From contig NZ_LAZX01000081.1 in the NCBI RefSeq assembly GCF_000980895.1, positions 16,970 to 80,969 of the forward strand: 64,000 nt of DNA, given 5' to 3'. Source of the stretch: Sphingomonas sp. Ag1. Lineage in GTDB: Bacteria > Pseudomonadota > Alphaproteobacteria > Sphingomonadales > Sphingomonadaceae. Under the pieces are notes generated by a model, which was not told the DNA's origin, did not search any database, and saw only the letters and a program-made list of their open reading frames with translations. The translations under genes were made by a program, and so were the position numbers. How positions within the stretch are numbered: position 1 is the stretch's first letter; each line of letters opens with the position of its first letter. Positions 24,959 to 34,777 of this stretch are shown here, one piece after another.

Positions 24959-25723
24959 TCATTCGGCTGTGGTCCAGGCGAGACAGCCGGCACCAACCAG
25001 CGATGAGCTCACGAACAGCGCCCCCCGCGGATAGAGCGTGTCGACGCGCGCAGGGTCGTTCCAACGCACCGCCCACAGGCCGCGCGATTGCCACAGCACG
25101 CTGCCGTTTGCGGCGCGGATGGCGTTGACCGCTGCGCCCTGGCTGGTGCCCGGTCCGAACAGCACGATCATGGTCTCGCTGCCCGCCGGTGCGCGTGCCG
25201 CCCAGGCGCCGCAAATCAGCGCCGTGGCGGTAAGGCCAAGCGCTGCGATGCCGCCGCGCGGCCCGCTGCCACCGTCGTTGCCGCCGCCGCCACGATACAG
25301 CAGCCGCCCCGCGACGATCGGGATGATCCCGAAGGCGACGAACCAGCCCAGGTCCCAGGCGAGCGGATTGGCACTGTCCAGCTTGATCCGGTGAATGCCG
25401 AGAACCCAGTGCGATACGATGCCGTCAGCGACGTGCCACACGCCCGCGCCGATCAGCGCCGCCGCGAGCAGGCGCCTGCCGCTTCCCGAGCGAGCGAGGC
25501 TGCGGCGCGTTCGGAACAGCGCCACGAGGCCGATCGCCGCGACGGCATACATCAGCGCATGAAACAGGCCGTCGAACAATATCTGGTCGGTGACGCCGTC
25601 CACCAGGCTGAGCAGATGATGCCATTGCAGGATCTGGTGGAGCAGGATGCCGTCGAAGAACCCGCCCAGCGCGAAGCCGATCAGATAGCCGGACCATGGC
25701 AGGCTGGTGGCGGCGCGCGCCAT
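24959..25723 (-). CDS. DUF2243 membrane protein
   Basis: A 254-residue inner-membrane protein. The DUF2243 signature is clear: LIGFALGGFFDGILLHQILQWHHLLS, then DGLFHALMYAVAAIGLVALF and VWHVADGIVSHWVLGIHRIK, with several conserved His inside membrane segments that could bind metal or heme. The C-terminal 110 residues add a further membrane segment and a soluble region ending ACLAWTTAE, longer than the basic domain. The ATG at 25723 follows the stop of a micro-ORF at once (TGAC-ATG). Function unknown; the family often sits near copper or cytochrome-oxidase genes, which are not seen here. Confidence 0.85.
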   Translation of the reverse strand: MARAATSLPWSGYLIGFALGGFFDGILLHQILQWHHLLSLVDGVTDQILFDGLFHALMYAVAAIGLVALFRTRRSLARSGSGRRLLAAALIGAGVWHVADGIVSHWVLGIHRIKLDSANPLAWDLGWFVAFGIIPIVAGRLLYRGGGGNDGGSGPRGGIAALGLTATALICGAWAARAPAGSETMIVLFGPGTSQGAAVNAIRAANGSVLWQSRGLWAVRWNDPARVDTLYPRGALFVSSSLVGAGCLAWTTAE

Positions 25724-25724
25724 G

Positions 25725-25847
25725 TCAGCGCACCGGCCGCGGGCGGCGGCCTTGCTGGCCTTCCAGCGCCTGCGTCGTCGGTCCGAGGCGGCCGGCATCG
25801 ACGAGGCGCTTCACCTCGGCGAGGATGGCGGGCGCGGGATCATTCAT
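25725..25847 (-). CDS. 40-residue micro-ORF between methyltransferase and DUF2243
   Basis: A short frame MNDPAPAILAEVKRLVDAGRL, then GPTTQALEGQQGRRPRPVR. Its ATG overlaps the end of the methyltransferase gene by eight bases and its TGA is one base from the DUF2243 start, an arrangement expected for a translated, coupled gene. It resembles no family I recognise. A longer in-frame start exists inside the methyltransferase gene but is less likely. Confidence 0.5.
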   Translation of the reverse strand: MNDPAPAILAEVKRLVDAGRLGPTTQALEGQQGRRPRPVR

Positions 25848-26847
25848 GGGCGGCGGCATCGCGCTGGACGCACAGGCCGATGGCCGCGATGCGATCAACG
25901 CCGGCGTAGGGTTCCTTTTCGAGTTCGTCCCCGAAGATGTCGGGATCGAGCAGGCGGTAATCGTAGCGATAGCCCGTCGCCGGCATTGCCTCACGCAGCG
26001 CCTCGCGCACCACGTCGCGCCCGGCCACGATCGACACGCCGGTGTGCATGACGAAGCGGCCGCCGGGCGCCAGCTTCTCGATCGCCATCAGCGTCCAGTC
26101 GAGCGAGAGTTTGCCGCCGTACAGGTCGCCCCCGTCGCGATAGGCGCGGCGATCGGGGTCGATCATGAAGGGCGGGTGGGTGACGATCAGGTCGAAGCGG
26201 CCGTCGACTTCCGCCGGGGTGCCGGCGAGTGCGGTGCGGTGGTCGATTGCGGCAAAGGTGGCGTTCACCGACGCGAGCGATAGCGCCTTCGGGTTGATGT
26301 CCGCCAGCGTCAACGTGGCATTGCCGTGCAGCGATGCGGCGATGATCCCGCCTACGCCGGCGCCGGCGCCGTAATCGAGGATCCGCGCGTCGCTGGGCAG
26401 GCCGGCGAGGTTGCGCGAGATATAGTCGGCAAAGCGATAGCTGTCGGGGCCGAGGAAGACCGAATCCCGCTCGCTGGTCGGGTAGCTGGAATGCACGAAC
26501 AGGCGGCCGAGCACGTTCGACACGCGCACCTTGGCGACCAGCAGTCCGTCGCGGCGACGTGTCAGCAGCCCGGCCGCGTCGAGTGCATCGACGATGGCGT
26601 GCGGAAGGTCGTCCCGCCGGCACGGCAGCGACCAGCCGAGCAGGTCCGCCACGGTGGTGCCGACCTGTCGGTCGGCCCGTGACAGGACGCGGGCTTGCGA
26701 TGCCGGTGTCGGTGCGATGAAGTCATAGTGGATGGAGCGCAGATGCTCCAGAAGTTCAAGCAACGCGGTGCGCGGCGCATCGTCAAGAACACCCGCGCTG
26801 TGGCTTTGGTCATTGATCGCCGACTCATTTACATAGATCAAGTTCAT
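25840..26847 (-). CDS. SAM-dependent methyltransferase (small-domain MTS type)
   Basis: A 335-residue protein whose C-terminal two-thirds is a class I methyltransferase: ARILDYGAGAGVGGIIAA (motif I) and LADINPKALSLASVNA (motif II). The catalytic-type motif is DLIVTHPPFM, which resembles the NPPY/HPPF loop of enzymes that methylate amide or base nitrogen. The N-terminal 130 residues are an accessory domain, as in rRNA guanine and PrmB/PrmC-type enzymes. The substrate cannot be assigned. Its stop overlaps the start of the micro-ORF. Confidence 0.82.
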   Translation of the reverse strand: MNLIYVNESAINDQSHSAGVLDDAPRTALLELLEHLRSIHYDFIAPTPASQARVLSRADRQVGTTVADLLGWSLPCRRDDLPHAIVDALDAAGLLTRRRDGLLVAKVRVSNVLGRLFVHSSYPTSERDSVFLGPDSYRFADYISRNLAGLPSDARILDYGAGAGVGGIIAASLHGNATLTLADINPKALSLASVNATFAAIDHRTALAGTPAEVDGRFDLIVTHPPFMIDPDRRAYRDGGDLYGGKLSLDWTLMAIEKLAPGGRFVMHTGVSIVAGRDVVREALREAMPATGYRYDYRLLDPDIFGDELEKEPYAGVDRIAAIGLCVQRDAAAHE

Positions 26848-27171
26848 GTTTTCAGGCCGGAAGTTTCCTGTTCGGGACCAACAGGACGGGCGCGCCTTCG
26901 TTCCGGTACATTAACACTGATCTCCATCAGCATGACGGAAAGACAGGCAGGTCGGGGAAACATAAATCATAGAGACTAGTGTATGTTGCACTAGGTTGGC
27001 GACTGACCAAGTAAACGAAGGGACAGGAAAACAAGCAAGACGCACTTGATAACTTGGATTGCAATACGGGAACGTGCGCGGACAATAATGTTTGTTCCCC
27101 GGACAGATGCCGCGGTGAAAGCCGGCGTTCAGGCTTAAGAAGACGCACCGGGCAAGGGAGGCATCCGCGCC
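26848..27171. promoter_or_regulatory. divergent promoter region with two inverted repeats
   Basis: The 324-base gap between the methyltransferase and the alcohol dehydrogenase holds CCTGTT/AACAGG (26867-26885, 7-base spacer) just before the methyltransferase start. It also holds CTAGTG/CACTAG (26976-26994, 7-base spacer) about 180 bases before the dehydrogenase. The region is AT-rich for this genome and likely contains promoters for both directions. No gene is seen. Confidence 0.4.
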
Positions 27172-28224
27172 ATGAAGGCTGCACTGAAGACCGCCGAAGG
27201 CACGTTTGCTTTGATCGAGGTGGAACGCCCAATCATCCCGGCGCCCAACTTCGTATTGGCCCGCGTTCGCGTGGCAGGAATCTGCGGGACGGACCTGCGC
27301 CACTGGAAGAAGCACGATCCCGCGCTGGAATGCCATATCATGGGGCATGAGCTGGCGGGTGAAGTCGTCGAGGTGGGCGCGGACGTCAGCAACGTGAAGC
27401 CAGGCGACCGCGTCGTCATCGAGACGGTGATGGGCGACGGCGTCTGCGAATACTGCCGCGTACAGCGCTACAACATCTGCGAGCACCTGTATGACGTGCG
27501 CACCAGGTACGTCTCGCGCGCCTATGCCGAATATGTGTCGGGACCGGCGGAGAAATTCTACCCGCTCCCCGATCATGTCAGCTTCGAGGAAGCATCGTTG
27601 ATCGATACCTTCTCGGTGTGCCTGCATGCGCAGCATCTCTCGGGACTGGGCATCAACGACAAGGTCGCGGTGATCGGCGCCGGGCCGATCGGTCTCGGGC
27701 AGATGATGCTCGCCAAGGCGAGCGGGGCGGACGTGATCATCTGCGACAAGGTGGCGAGTTCGCTGGACTTGGCACGCGAGCTTGGGGCGGATGCGGTCGT
27801 TGATAGTGGCCGCGAGGATGCGGTCGAGCGCGTCAGGGCTTTCACCGGTGGCAAGGGGGCGGACATCGTCTTCGAATGTGCAGGCGGCGACGCCATGCCG
27901 ACGACCTTGCCGCAGGCAACGAAGATGGTGCGCCGCGCGGGCAAGGTGGTGATCGTCGGCGGCTTCGACGCTGGCGAGACGAGCATCCCGCTGGAATGGC
28001 AGCGGCTGCAGATGAGCGAGATTCAGCTGATCCTCAGCGCCAGCTTCGCTATGCACGATATCTATCGCGAACAGGGCATGGTGCTGGATCTGATCGCCAA
28101 GGGGCGCATCGACGTAAAAAGGATGATCACCCACCGTTTCCCGCTGGATCGCATCAACGAGGCATTCGACACGGCACAGCGCAAGGAGGAGACCGGGGCG
28201 GTGTTCGTCGCCATCACGATCTGA
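27172..28224 (+). CDS. zinc-dependent medium-chain alcohol/polyol dehydrogenase
   Basis: A 350-residue NAD(P)-dependent dehydrogenase of the threonine/sorbitol dehydrogenase type. The catalytic zinc site is GICGTDLRHW with Cys, plus GHELAGEVVEVG with His and Glu. The Rossmann motif is VIGAGPIGLGQMM. The structural zinc loop reads GDGVCEYCRVQRYNICEH and has only three cysteines; the first ligand position is Asp, which some family members tolerate. GGGAGG lies about nine bases before the ATG. It stands alone, with a long upstream region containing an inverted repeat. The substrate is probably a sugar alcohol or secondary alcohol, not assignable further. Confidence 0.88.
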   Translation: MKAALKTAEGTFALIEVERPIIPAPNFVLARVRVAGICGTDLRHWKKHDPALECHIMGHELAGEVVEVGADVSNVKPGDRVVIETVMGDGVCEYCRVQRYNICEHLYDVRTRYVSRAYAEYVSGPAEKFYPLPDHVSFEEASLIDTFSVCLHAQHLSGLGINDKVAVIGAGPIGLGQMMLAKASGADVIICDKVASSLDLARELGADAVVDSGREDAVERVRAFTGGKGADIVFECAGGDAMPTTLPQATKMVRRAGKVVIVGGFDAGETSIPLEWQRLQMSEIQLILSASFAMHDIYREQGMVLDLIAKGRIDVKRMITHRFPLDRINEAFDTAQRKEETGAVFVAITI

Positions 28225-28380
28225 GCGCACCGGGAAAGTAATCGCGTGCGGCCGAGGTGAAGCCTGGCGCACCGGTTTCAAGCACGGGCGTCGTGTTCAT
28301 TCGATCTTTCCCCGGTCCTTAGATCGTCCTCCGCACCTCACTGTAACCCCGCCCTCCGGCCGCTCGTTCAGCGAAACGAC

Positions 28381-28989
28381 ATGACGCCTGCGTTACGATC
28401 CCTCATGCCGATCCGCCTTTCCCCGCTCTCGCTCTGCCTCGTCACTGCCCTTGCCGCCGGATCGCTGCCCGCCGCCGCGCAGGTGATCGGCGCGCCGCCG
28501 GCGATCCGCACCATCGACATCCCGCCCTCGCGCATCGCGCCGCCGGAGGCCGCGCCGCAGGAAGCAGAAGCCTTCCCAGAGGCGCAGCCCGCCGCGGTCG
28601 AGACCCCGCGCGCCGGCGGACTGGTGCTCGACCTGCCGCGCACCGGTGCCTCGGACACGCGCGTGCCGCCGCCGCCCACCGCCCCCAGCGCCGAACAGCT
28701 CGCGATGGAGGCGATCGCTGCGGCCGAGGCGGAGAAGCTGCGCCAGGTGAACAGCGCGCAGCTTTCCGCCGCGCAGGCGCAGCTTGACCGGATCGCCGCC
28801 GACAAGGCCGCGCAGCAGGAGCGGCTGGCCCGCTATCGTACGGAGGCCGCTGCCCATGCCGCGGCAATGTCGGACTATGCGGCGCAGCTCGCGGCCGCCC
28901 GTGCCGACCGCGAACGGTGGGAGGCGGATGTCGCTGCCTGCCGCGCCGGCGACCGGCTGCGCTGCGGCGTCACCGACGGCCGCCGTTAG
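28381..28989 (+). CDS. secreted coiled-coil protein, unknown function
   Basis: A 202-residue protein with a signal peptide (LSLCLVTALAAGSLPAAAQ), a Pro/Glu/Ala-rich linker to about residue 100, and a predicted coiled coil from about 105 to 185 (alternating Ala/Gln/Leu heptads such as LSAAQAQLDRIAADKAAQQ). It ends in two cysteines, ACRAGDRLRC, that could form a disulfide. A second in-frame ATG at 28405 gives a shorter signal peptide and is equally possible; neither has a clear ribosome site. Not recognised as a named family. Confidence 0.7.
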   Translation: MTPALRSLMPIRLSPLSLCLVTALAAGSLPAAAQVIGAPPAIRTIDIPPSRIAPPEAAPQEAEAFPEAQPAAVETPRAGGLVLDLPRTGASDTRVPPPPTAPSAEQLAMEAIAAAEAEKLRQVNSAQLSAAQAQLDRIAADKAAQQERLARYRTEAAAHAAAMSDYAAQLAAARADRERWEADVAACRAGDRLRCGVTDGRR

Positions 28990-29013
28990 GGCGCTCACCG
29001 CAACGCGGCCGGC

Positions 29014-30249
29014 TCAATAGGCCCAGTCGAGCTGCACCCACGTCTTGTCGGTGTCGGTCGCGAACGTATCGGCGCGGTAGCGTGCGTGGCGCAGTGAGAA
29101 GAGCGCGCGGCGCACCTTCACGCTGGCGATGAGGTCAATTTCCGTCCCGTAGCGCTGCCCCAGCCGGTCGCTGCGAAAGCGATGCCACGTGCCCGACAGC
29201 GAGATCGCATCCGCGCCCAGCACCTCCTTCACACCATAGCCGCCGCCGACATACAGGTCGCGCACGCCATTGGGCGGCGTGGTCAGGAACTTGTCGGCCC
29301 AGCCCTGGAACTTGAAATTGGTGCCAAGCGGCGTCTGGAAGCTGGTGAAGGCCACGCCGTCGTCCGCGCCCAGCACTTCATAGCCCGCGTTGAGCGACCA
29401 GCCCGATACCGACAGCGTCGCATCGGCGAGATAGTAATTGGCGGCATAGCGATTGGGGTTGCGGTGCCAGTCGCTTTGCCGCGCATAGCTCAATTGCCAG
29501 GCAAGCTTCGCCGCCTGCGTCAGGGCGGTCGATCCCGCCAGCCGCGCGCCATAGCTCTGGCTGGACAGGCGATAGCCCTGCACCGCCGCCTCGTCCTGAT
29601 CGACCAGATAGGCAAAGCCGGTGAGCGTGCCGACCGGCGTCGCATAGGAGAGGTTGGCGAATACATTGTCGCCGCCGATGCTGGGCTGGCGCGCGCCGGT
29701 GCCGTTGATCCCCCAGATGGTCCGCACGTTCCAGGCATAGGTCACGTCCAGCTTCAGCTTGGGCAGCGGCGTCAGCACCGTGCGCACCGCGTCGAACGTC
29801 TGCGCATTGTCGCGGAAGCCGACATTGCCGACGAAGCGTTCGTCGTCGAGCGCGATGACCTGCCGACCCGCCGTCACCGACACGGCATCGTCCTGGTAGC
29901 GAAGCTGCGCGCGGTAGAGCGCGATGTTCTGCGGATCGGCGATCAGCGGGCGGTTGGCGAGCCCGGTCACGCCGTCATAATAACGGTCGATCGCGGCCAG
30001 CGTGCCCTGCGCCTCGACCAGCGCGCTGAACGGGCCGCGGGTCGCCTCCACGCCGGTGCGCAGGCGGATGGTGAGCGCGTCGGCATCGCGCGGCTGCCCG
30101 TCCTCGTCGACATGTTCGTAGCGCACCCGCGCATCGACCAGCGGCTTCATCTCGACCTGCTGAGCGGTGGCCGGCGCGGCGGCGGCCAGCGTGCAGGCGG
30201 CAAGCGTGGGCGGAACGAGGGCGGCGATCGATCCGGGGATGTGCTTCAC
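29014..30249 (-). CDS. alginate-export-type outer-membrane porin of nitrate locus
   Basis: A 411-residue outer-membrane beta-barrel protein with a signal peptide ending APATAQ. The body is made of alternating amphipathic strands such as FSALVEAQGTLAAIDRYYDG, VSVTAGRQVIALDDERFVG and LKLDVTYAWNVRTIWG, and it ends in KTWVQLDWAY with a terminal aromatic. The pattern matches alginate_exp domain porins. It follows the nar genes on the same strand after a gap of about 80 bases. A role in passage of nitrate, nitrite or other anions through the outer membrane is plausible but is inference from position. Confidence 0.8.
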   Translation of the reverse strand: MKHIPGSIAALVPPTLAACTLAAAAPATAQQVEMKPLVDARVRYEHVDEDGQPRDADALTIRLRTGVEATRGPFSALVEAQGTLAAIDRYYDGVTGLANRPLIADPQNIALYRAQLRYQDDAVSVTAGRQVIALDDERFVGNVGFRDNAQTFDAVRTVLTPLPKLKLDVTYAWNVRTIWGINGTGARQPSIGGDNVFANLSYATPVGTLTGFAYLVDQDEAAVQGYRLSSQSYGARLAGSTALTQAAKLAWQLSYARQSDWHRNPNRYAANYYLADATLSVSGWSLNAGYEVLGADDGVAFTSFQTPLGTNFKFQGWADKFLTTPPNGVRDLYVGGGYGVKEVLGADAISLSGTWHRFRSDRLGQRYGTEIDLIASVKVRRALFSLRHARYRADTFATDTDKTWVQLDWAY

Positions 30250-30332
30250 GGCAAACTCCTCGATCGGGCAGGGAAGCGGATCGCACCGCGCCGCCCCGGC
30301 GCGGGAACGGGGCGGGGGCGGGGTGGGGGCCT

Positions 30333-30527
30333 TCAGATGATGAGATAGCCGGTGACGACCAGGCAGATCGCCAGGACGATCAGCCAGATCACCGGCCAGC
30401 CTTCGCCCTCCCCCTCGGTCGCCGATGCGGTGTCGATCGGCGCCGGCGAACTCGTCTGGGTATCATATTGGGTTTCGGTGCCCCGCTTCATCGCGGGGTT
30501 GATCTGATTCTTGGGGGTGTCAGCCAT
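30333..30527 (-). CDS. small single-span membrane protein of nar operon
   Basis: A 64-residue protein with a polar N-terminus and one C-terminal membrane helix, WPVIWLIVLAICLVVTGYLI. Its start overlaps the end of the preceding gene by eight bases, indicating co-translation. Not recognised as a named family; probably an inner-membrane accessory of the nitrate reductase locus, by position only. Confidence 0.6.
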   Translation of the reverse strand: MADTPKNQINPAMKRGTETQYDTQTSSPAPIDTASATEGEGEGWPVIWLIVLAICLVVTGYLII

Positions 30528-30849
30528 GGGTCGCTCCGGCCTGATGAGTGTCCGAATGGGCGCGGCAGGCGGGCGCGGTCAGCCGCCAGTGGACCATCGC
30601 CGCAAGGCAGGTGGTGCCGGGGTCCTGGCTGTCGCGAAGCCCAGACATCAGCGTCGCCCAATCCTCCTCGCCCGCCAGCCGGGTGAAATCGGCGATCGCC
30701 ATGCGCGCATAGCCCGACACGCTGATCCCCAGCCGCCCGGCCGCGTCGGCGGCCTCCCCGGCGAGCGCCGGATCGGTACGGCCGAGCCATTGTTCGAGCC
30801 CCGCCGACGAGCGGCGCGCGGCGGCGAGCGTGTCGCCCAACGTCGGCAT
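30520..30849 (-). CDS. hypothetical protein of nar operon
   Basis: A 109-residue soluble protein starting MPTLGDTLAAARRSSAGLEQ and containing ISVSGYARMAIADFTRLAG and CLAAMVHWRLTAPACRAH. The ATG at 30849 lies 31 bases after the ppiC-like stop. The frame stays open further upstream inside ppiC, but that part is a shadow of the isomerase gene. No family is recognised. Conserved placement after narI-ppiC would suggest an assembly or quality-control role; this is not shown by the sequence. Confidence 0.55.
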   Translation of the reverse strand: MPTLGDTLAAARRSSAGLEQWLGRTDPALAGEAADAAGRLGISVSGYARMAIADFTRLAGEEDWATLMSGLRDSQDPGTTCLAAMVHWRLTAPACRAHSDTHQAGATHG

Positions 30850-30880
30850 CAGCCGGCGTCCGTTTCGACCAGCGTCGGCA

Positions 30881-31768
30881 TCAGTCCGCGCCGATCCTGA
30901 TGCCCTCGACATTCCCGCGCTCGGCAAGCGCGGAGATGTAGCGGGCCGAGGCCATGGTCCAGCTGCGCGCCTCCAGCATCTCGGCGATCTTCGGCTGTAC
31001 CACCTCGAATGGAAGGACCTGCCCCGGCACGCGGCGATGCAGCCGCAGCACGTGCCAGCCGAAGCGCGATCGCACCGGGCGCGGCGTGATCGTCCCGCCG
31101 GCCAGCCGCTCCAGCGCCTCGTGCACTTCGCTGACCAGTTCACCGCGCCGCACCTGGCCCAATGATCCGTCCTGCTGCGCCGAGGGGCAGGTGGAACAGG
31201 CGCGCGCGGCGACGGCGAAGGCGGTGGGATCGTCGCCGACGGTCTGCGCGATCTCGAACGCGCGCCGCTCCGCCGCGGTCCAGGCGGCAGCGTCGTCGCC
31301 CTCCGGCTCGATCAGGATATGCGCGGCGTCGAACAGGTCCGGCGTGCGCAGCCGCTGGCGGTTGGCGGCATAATAGCGCCGGCATTCGGCCTCGTCGGGA
31401 AGCTCCGGGCGGACCGCCTGTTCCAGCACGCCGCGGATCAGCGCATCCTCCTCCGGCTCGACGCGGCCGGCCTCATCCTCCTCGGGTTCGGCGACCAGAT
31501 CGAGCCGGCGCGCCTCCTGCAGCAGCAATTCGCGCACCGCCAGCGCGCGCGCCGCCTCGGTCCAGGCGGTTTCCATGTCGGGCGCGGGGTGATGCTGGAT
31601 TTCCTGCGCGATGCTTTCGGGATCGATCTCCACGCCATTGACCCGCACGTCGCCGAAGCTGGGGGGCGGGGGGAGGAGGGGTTCGGCCCCGCCGCACCCG
31701 CCGCTGGCACAGGCCGACGGCATTGCCGGGCGGGGGGTGAGATCGAGCGTGTCTGCCTGCCGTGTCAT
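30881..31768 (-). CDS. PpiC/parvulin-type peptidyl-prolyl isomerase of nar operon
   Basis: A 295-residue protein whose C-terminal part is a parvulin domain: FDAAHILIEPEGDD, then QDGSLGQVRRGELVSEVHEAL and RSRFGWHVLRLHRR. The N-terminal half resembles the chaperone arm of SurA/PpiC proteins. Cys clusters (SACASGGCGG near residue 20, ACSTCPS in the parvulin domain) are unusual. There is no signal peptide, so it probably acts in the cytoplasm on NarGHI maturation. Such isomerases are known next to narI in many proteobacteria. Its ATG overlaps the narI stop by four bases. Confidence 0.85.
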   Translation of the reverse strand: MTRQADTLDLTPRPAMPSACASGGCGGAEPLLPPPPSFGDVRVNGVEIDPESIAQEIQHHPAPDMETAWTEAARALAVRELLLQEARRLDLVAEPEEDEAGRVEPEEDALIRGVLEQAVRPELPDEAECRRYYAANRQRLRTPDLFDAAHILIEPEGDDAAAWTAAERRAFEIAQTVGDDPTAFAVAARACSTCPSAQQDGSLGQVRRGELVSEVHEALERLAGGTITPRPVRSRFGWHVLRLHRRVPGQVLPFEVVQPKIAEMLEARSWTMASARYISALAERGNVEGIRIGAD

Positions 31769-32559
31769 ATCGCCTGGCTCTCCTCGGCCTGCTGACGAAG
31801 CATCGTGTCGCCGCCATAGCTCGCCGCGCCGCCCGCCGGCCCGCGGGTGGGCGAGAGATAGCGTTTGCCGATCGGCATCCGCGACCGGACGATCTGATAG
31901 CCGGGGCGGAACAGGAACCAGACCGGCGCGCTCCAGATATGCACCAGCCGGGTGAACGGCGTGATGAGGAACAGCGTCAGCCCCAGGATGATGTGCAGCT
32001 TGTAAACCAGCGCCACGTCGGCGATTTCCTCCGGCGCGCCGGGGTTCAGCGTCAGGATGCCGTTTGCCCAGTTCATGAACCGAAGCATCTCGCTGCCGTC
32101 GAGGTGGCGGATCGTCCAAAAGGTGGTGAGGATGCCCAGCGTCAGCTGGCACCAGATCAGCACCAGCACCGCGATGTCGCCCCACGACGAACTGCGCCAG
32201 ATGCGCGGATCGACCAGCCGGCGGTGCAGCAGCAGGGTGCAGCCGATATAGGCCATGACCCCGGCGATGCCGCCGACGATCAGCGCGGCGAGCTGCTTGA
32301 ACTCATGCCCGATCCCCAGCCGGTCGATCACCGTCGCCGGGGTCAGCAGCCCGACGAAATGGCCGAACAGCAGGATCAGCAGCCCCATGTGGAACAGGTT
32401 CGATCCGAGCACCATCTGGCGGCGGCGCAGGAACTGGCTCGACTGCGATCGCCAGCTGAACTGGCTGGCGTCGAAGCGCAGGATGCTGCCGACGATCAGC
32501 ACGGTGACGGCGAGATACGGGTACCAGCCGAATGCGAGTTGGTTGATGAACGCGTTCAT
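31765..32559 (-). CDS. narI: respiratory nitrate reductase gamma subunit (cytochrome b)
   Basis: A 264-residue membrane cytochrome b that takes electrons from quinol and passes them to NarH. Five hydrophobic segments are visible. The heme b ligands are FHMGLLILLFGHFVGLL near residues 55-70 and KLHIILGLTLFLITPFTRLVHIW in the last helix pair. The C-terminus is about 35 residues longer than in E. coli. It starts inside the last codons of narJ (ATGA) and its stop overlaps ppiC in the same way. Confidence 0.95.
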   Translation of the reverse strand: MNAFINQLAFGWYPYLAVTVLIVGSILRFDASQFSWRSQSSQFLRRRQMVLGSNLFHMGLLILLFGHFVGLLTPATVIDRLGIGHEFKQLAALIVGGIAGVMAYIGCTLLLHRRLVDPRIWRSSSWGDIAVLVLIWCQLTLGILTTFWTIRHLDGSEMLRFMNWANGILTLNPGAPEEIADVALVYKLHIILGLTLFLITPFTRLVHIWSAPVWFLFRPGYQIVRSRMPIGKRYLSPTRGPAGGAASYGGDTMLRQQAEESQAI

Positions 32560-33250
32560 GCTCCCGTTTCCCTCTTCTGGGCCCGGTTGGAGGCGCGGAT
32601 CTTGGCGACGACGCCGGTCGGCCCGCCCATGTCGTGCGCGGCGGAGGCCATGAAGCTGACCGGCGCCTCTTCCCATTCCTCGTCGATCTTTGCCGGATCC
32701 TCGGACGGTTGCCGTTCCTTGAGCTCCGCCAGCGCGCCGGCATCGGGCTTCACCCCGGCCAGCGCGAGCAGCGCGTGGAAGATGCCGGCATAAGGCGCCT
32801 CGCGCTCGTCCAGCCGCTCGGCCAGCGCGGCGAAGACATGCGCCGGCTGGCCCAGGAAGTCGCGCGCCTCGCCGGGCGGCAGGTTGGACGCATATTCCAG
32901 GAACACCGGTACGAAATCGGGCAGTTCGCGCGTGTCGAGCAGCAGCCCGCTGGCGGCATATTGCTGCCCGAGGTCAATCATCGCCTGGCCGCGTTCGCGC
33001 CCGTCGCCATGGACATGTTCGAACAGGTGGAGCGACAGCCGGCGCGAACGGTCGAACAGGTCGCTGTAGGTGATCTGCAGGTCGAGCAGATCGTCGTTCG
33101 CCATCGCATCGAGCAGCGGCTGGAGCCGCGCCAGCACCGGCTTGCGCAGCGCGCCTTCCTCGCGCAGCAGCGCGCCGATCGCGGCGGCATTCTCCTGCAG
33201 CTCGGCGGAGGGATAGTCGAGCAGGGCGGCCAGCGCCTTCAGCGTCATCC

Positions 33251-33254
<4 letters not shown>
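32556..33254 (-). CDS. narJ: nitrate reductase molybdenum cofactor assembly chaperone
   Basis: A 232-residue cytoplasmic chaperone of the NarJ/TorD fold, needed to insert the molybdenum cofactor into NarG. Family segments are LAALLDYPSAELQEN at the N-terminus, then YSDLFDRSRRLSLHLFEHVHGDGRERG, which includes the conserved HLFEHVHGDSRERG-like core. Start and stop overlap narH and narI by four bases each. Length is typical. Confidence 0.95.

Positions 33255-34773
<1,519 letters not shown>

Positions 34774-34777
<4 letters not shown>

Noticed and set aside
30850..31143. N-terminal extension of the 109-residue nar-operon protein
   Set aside because: This part overlaps the PpiC gene in another frame and is Arg/Ala-rich shadow sequence.
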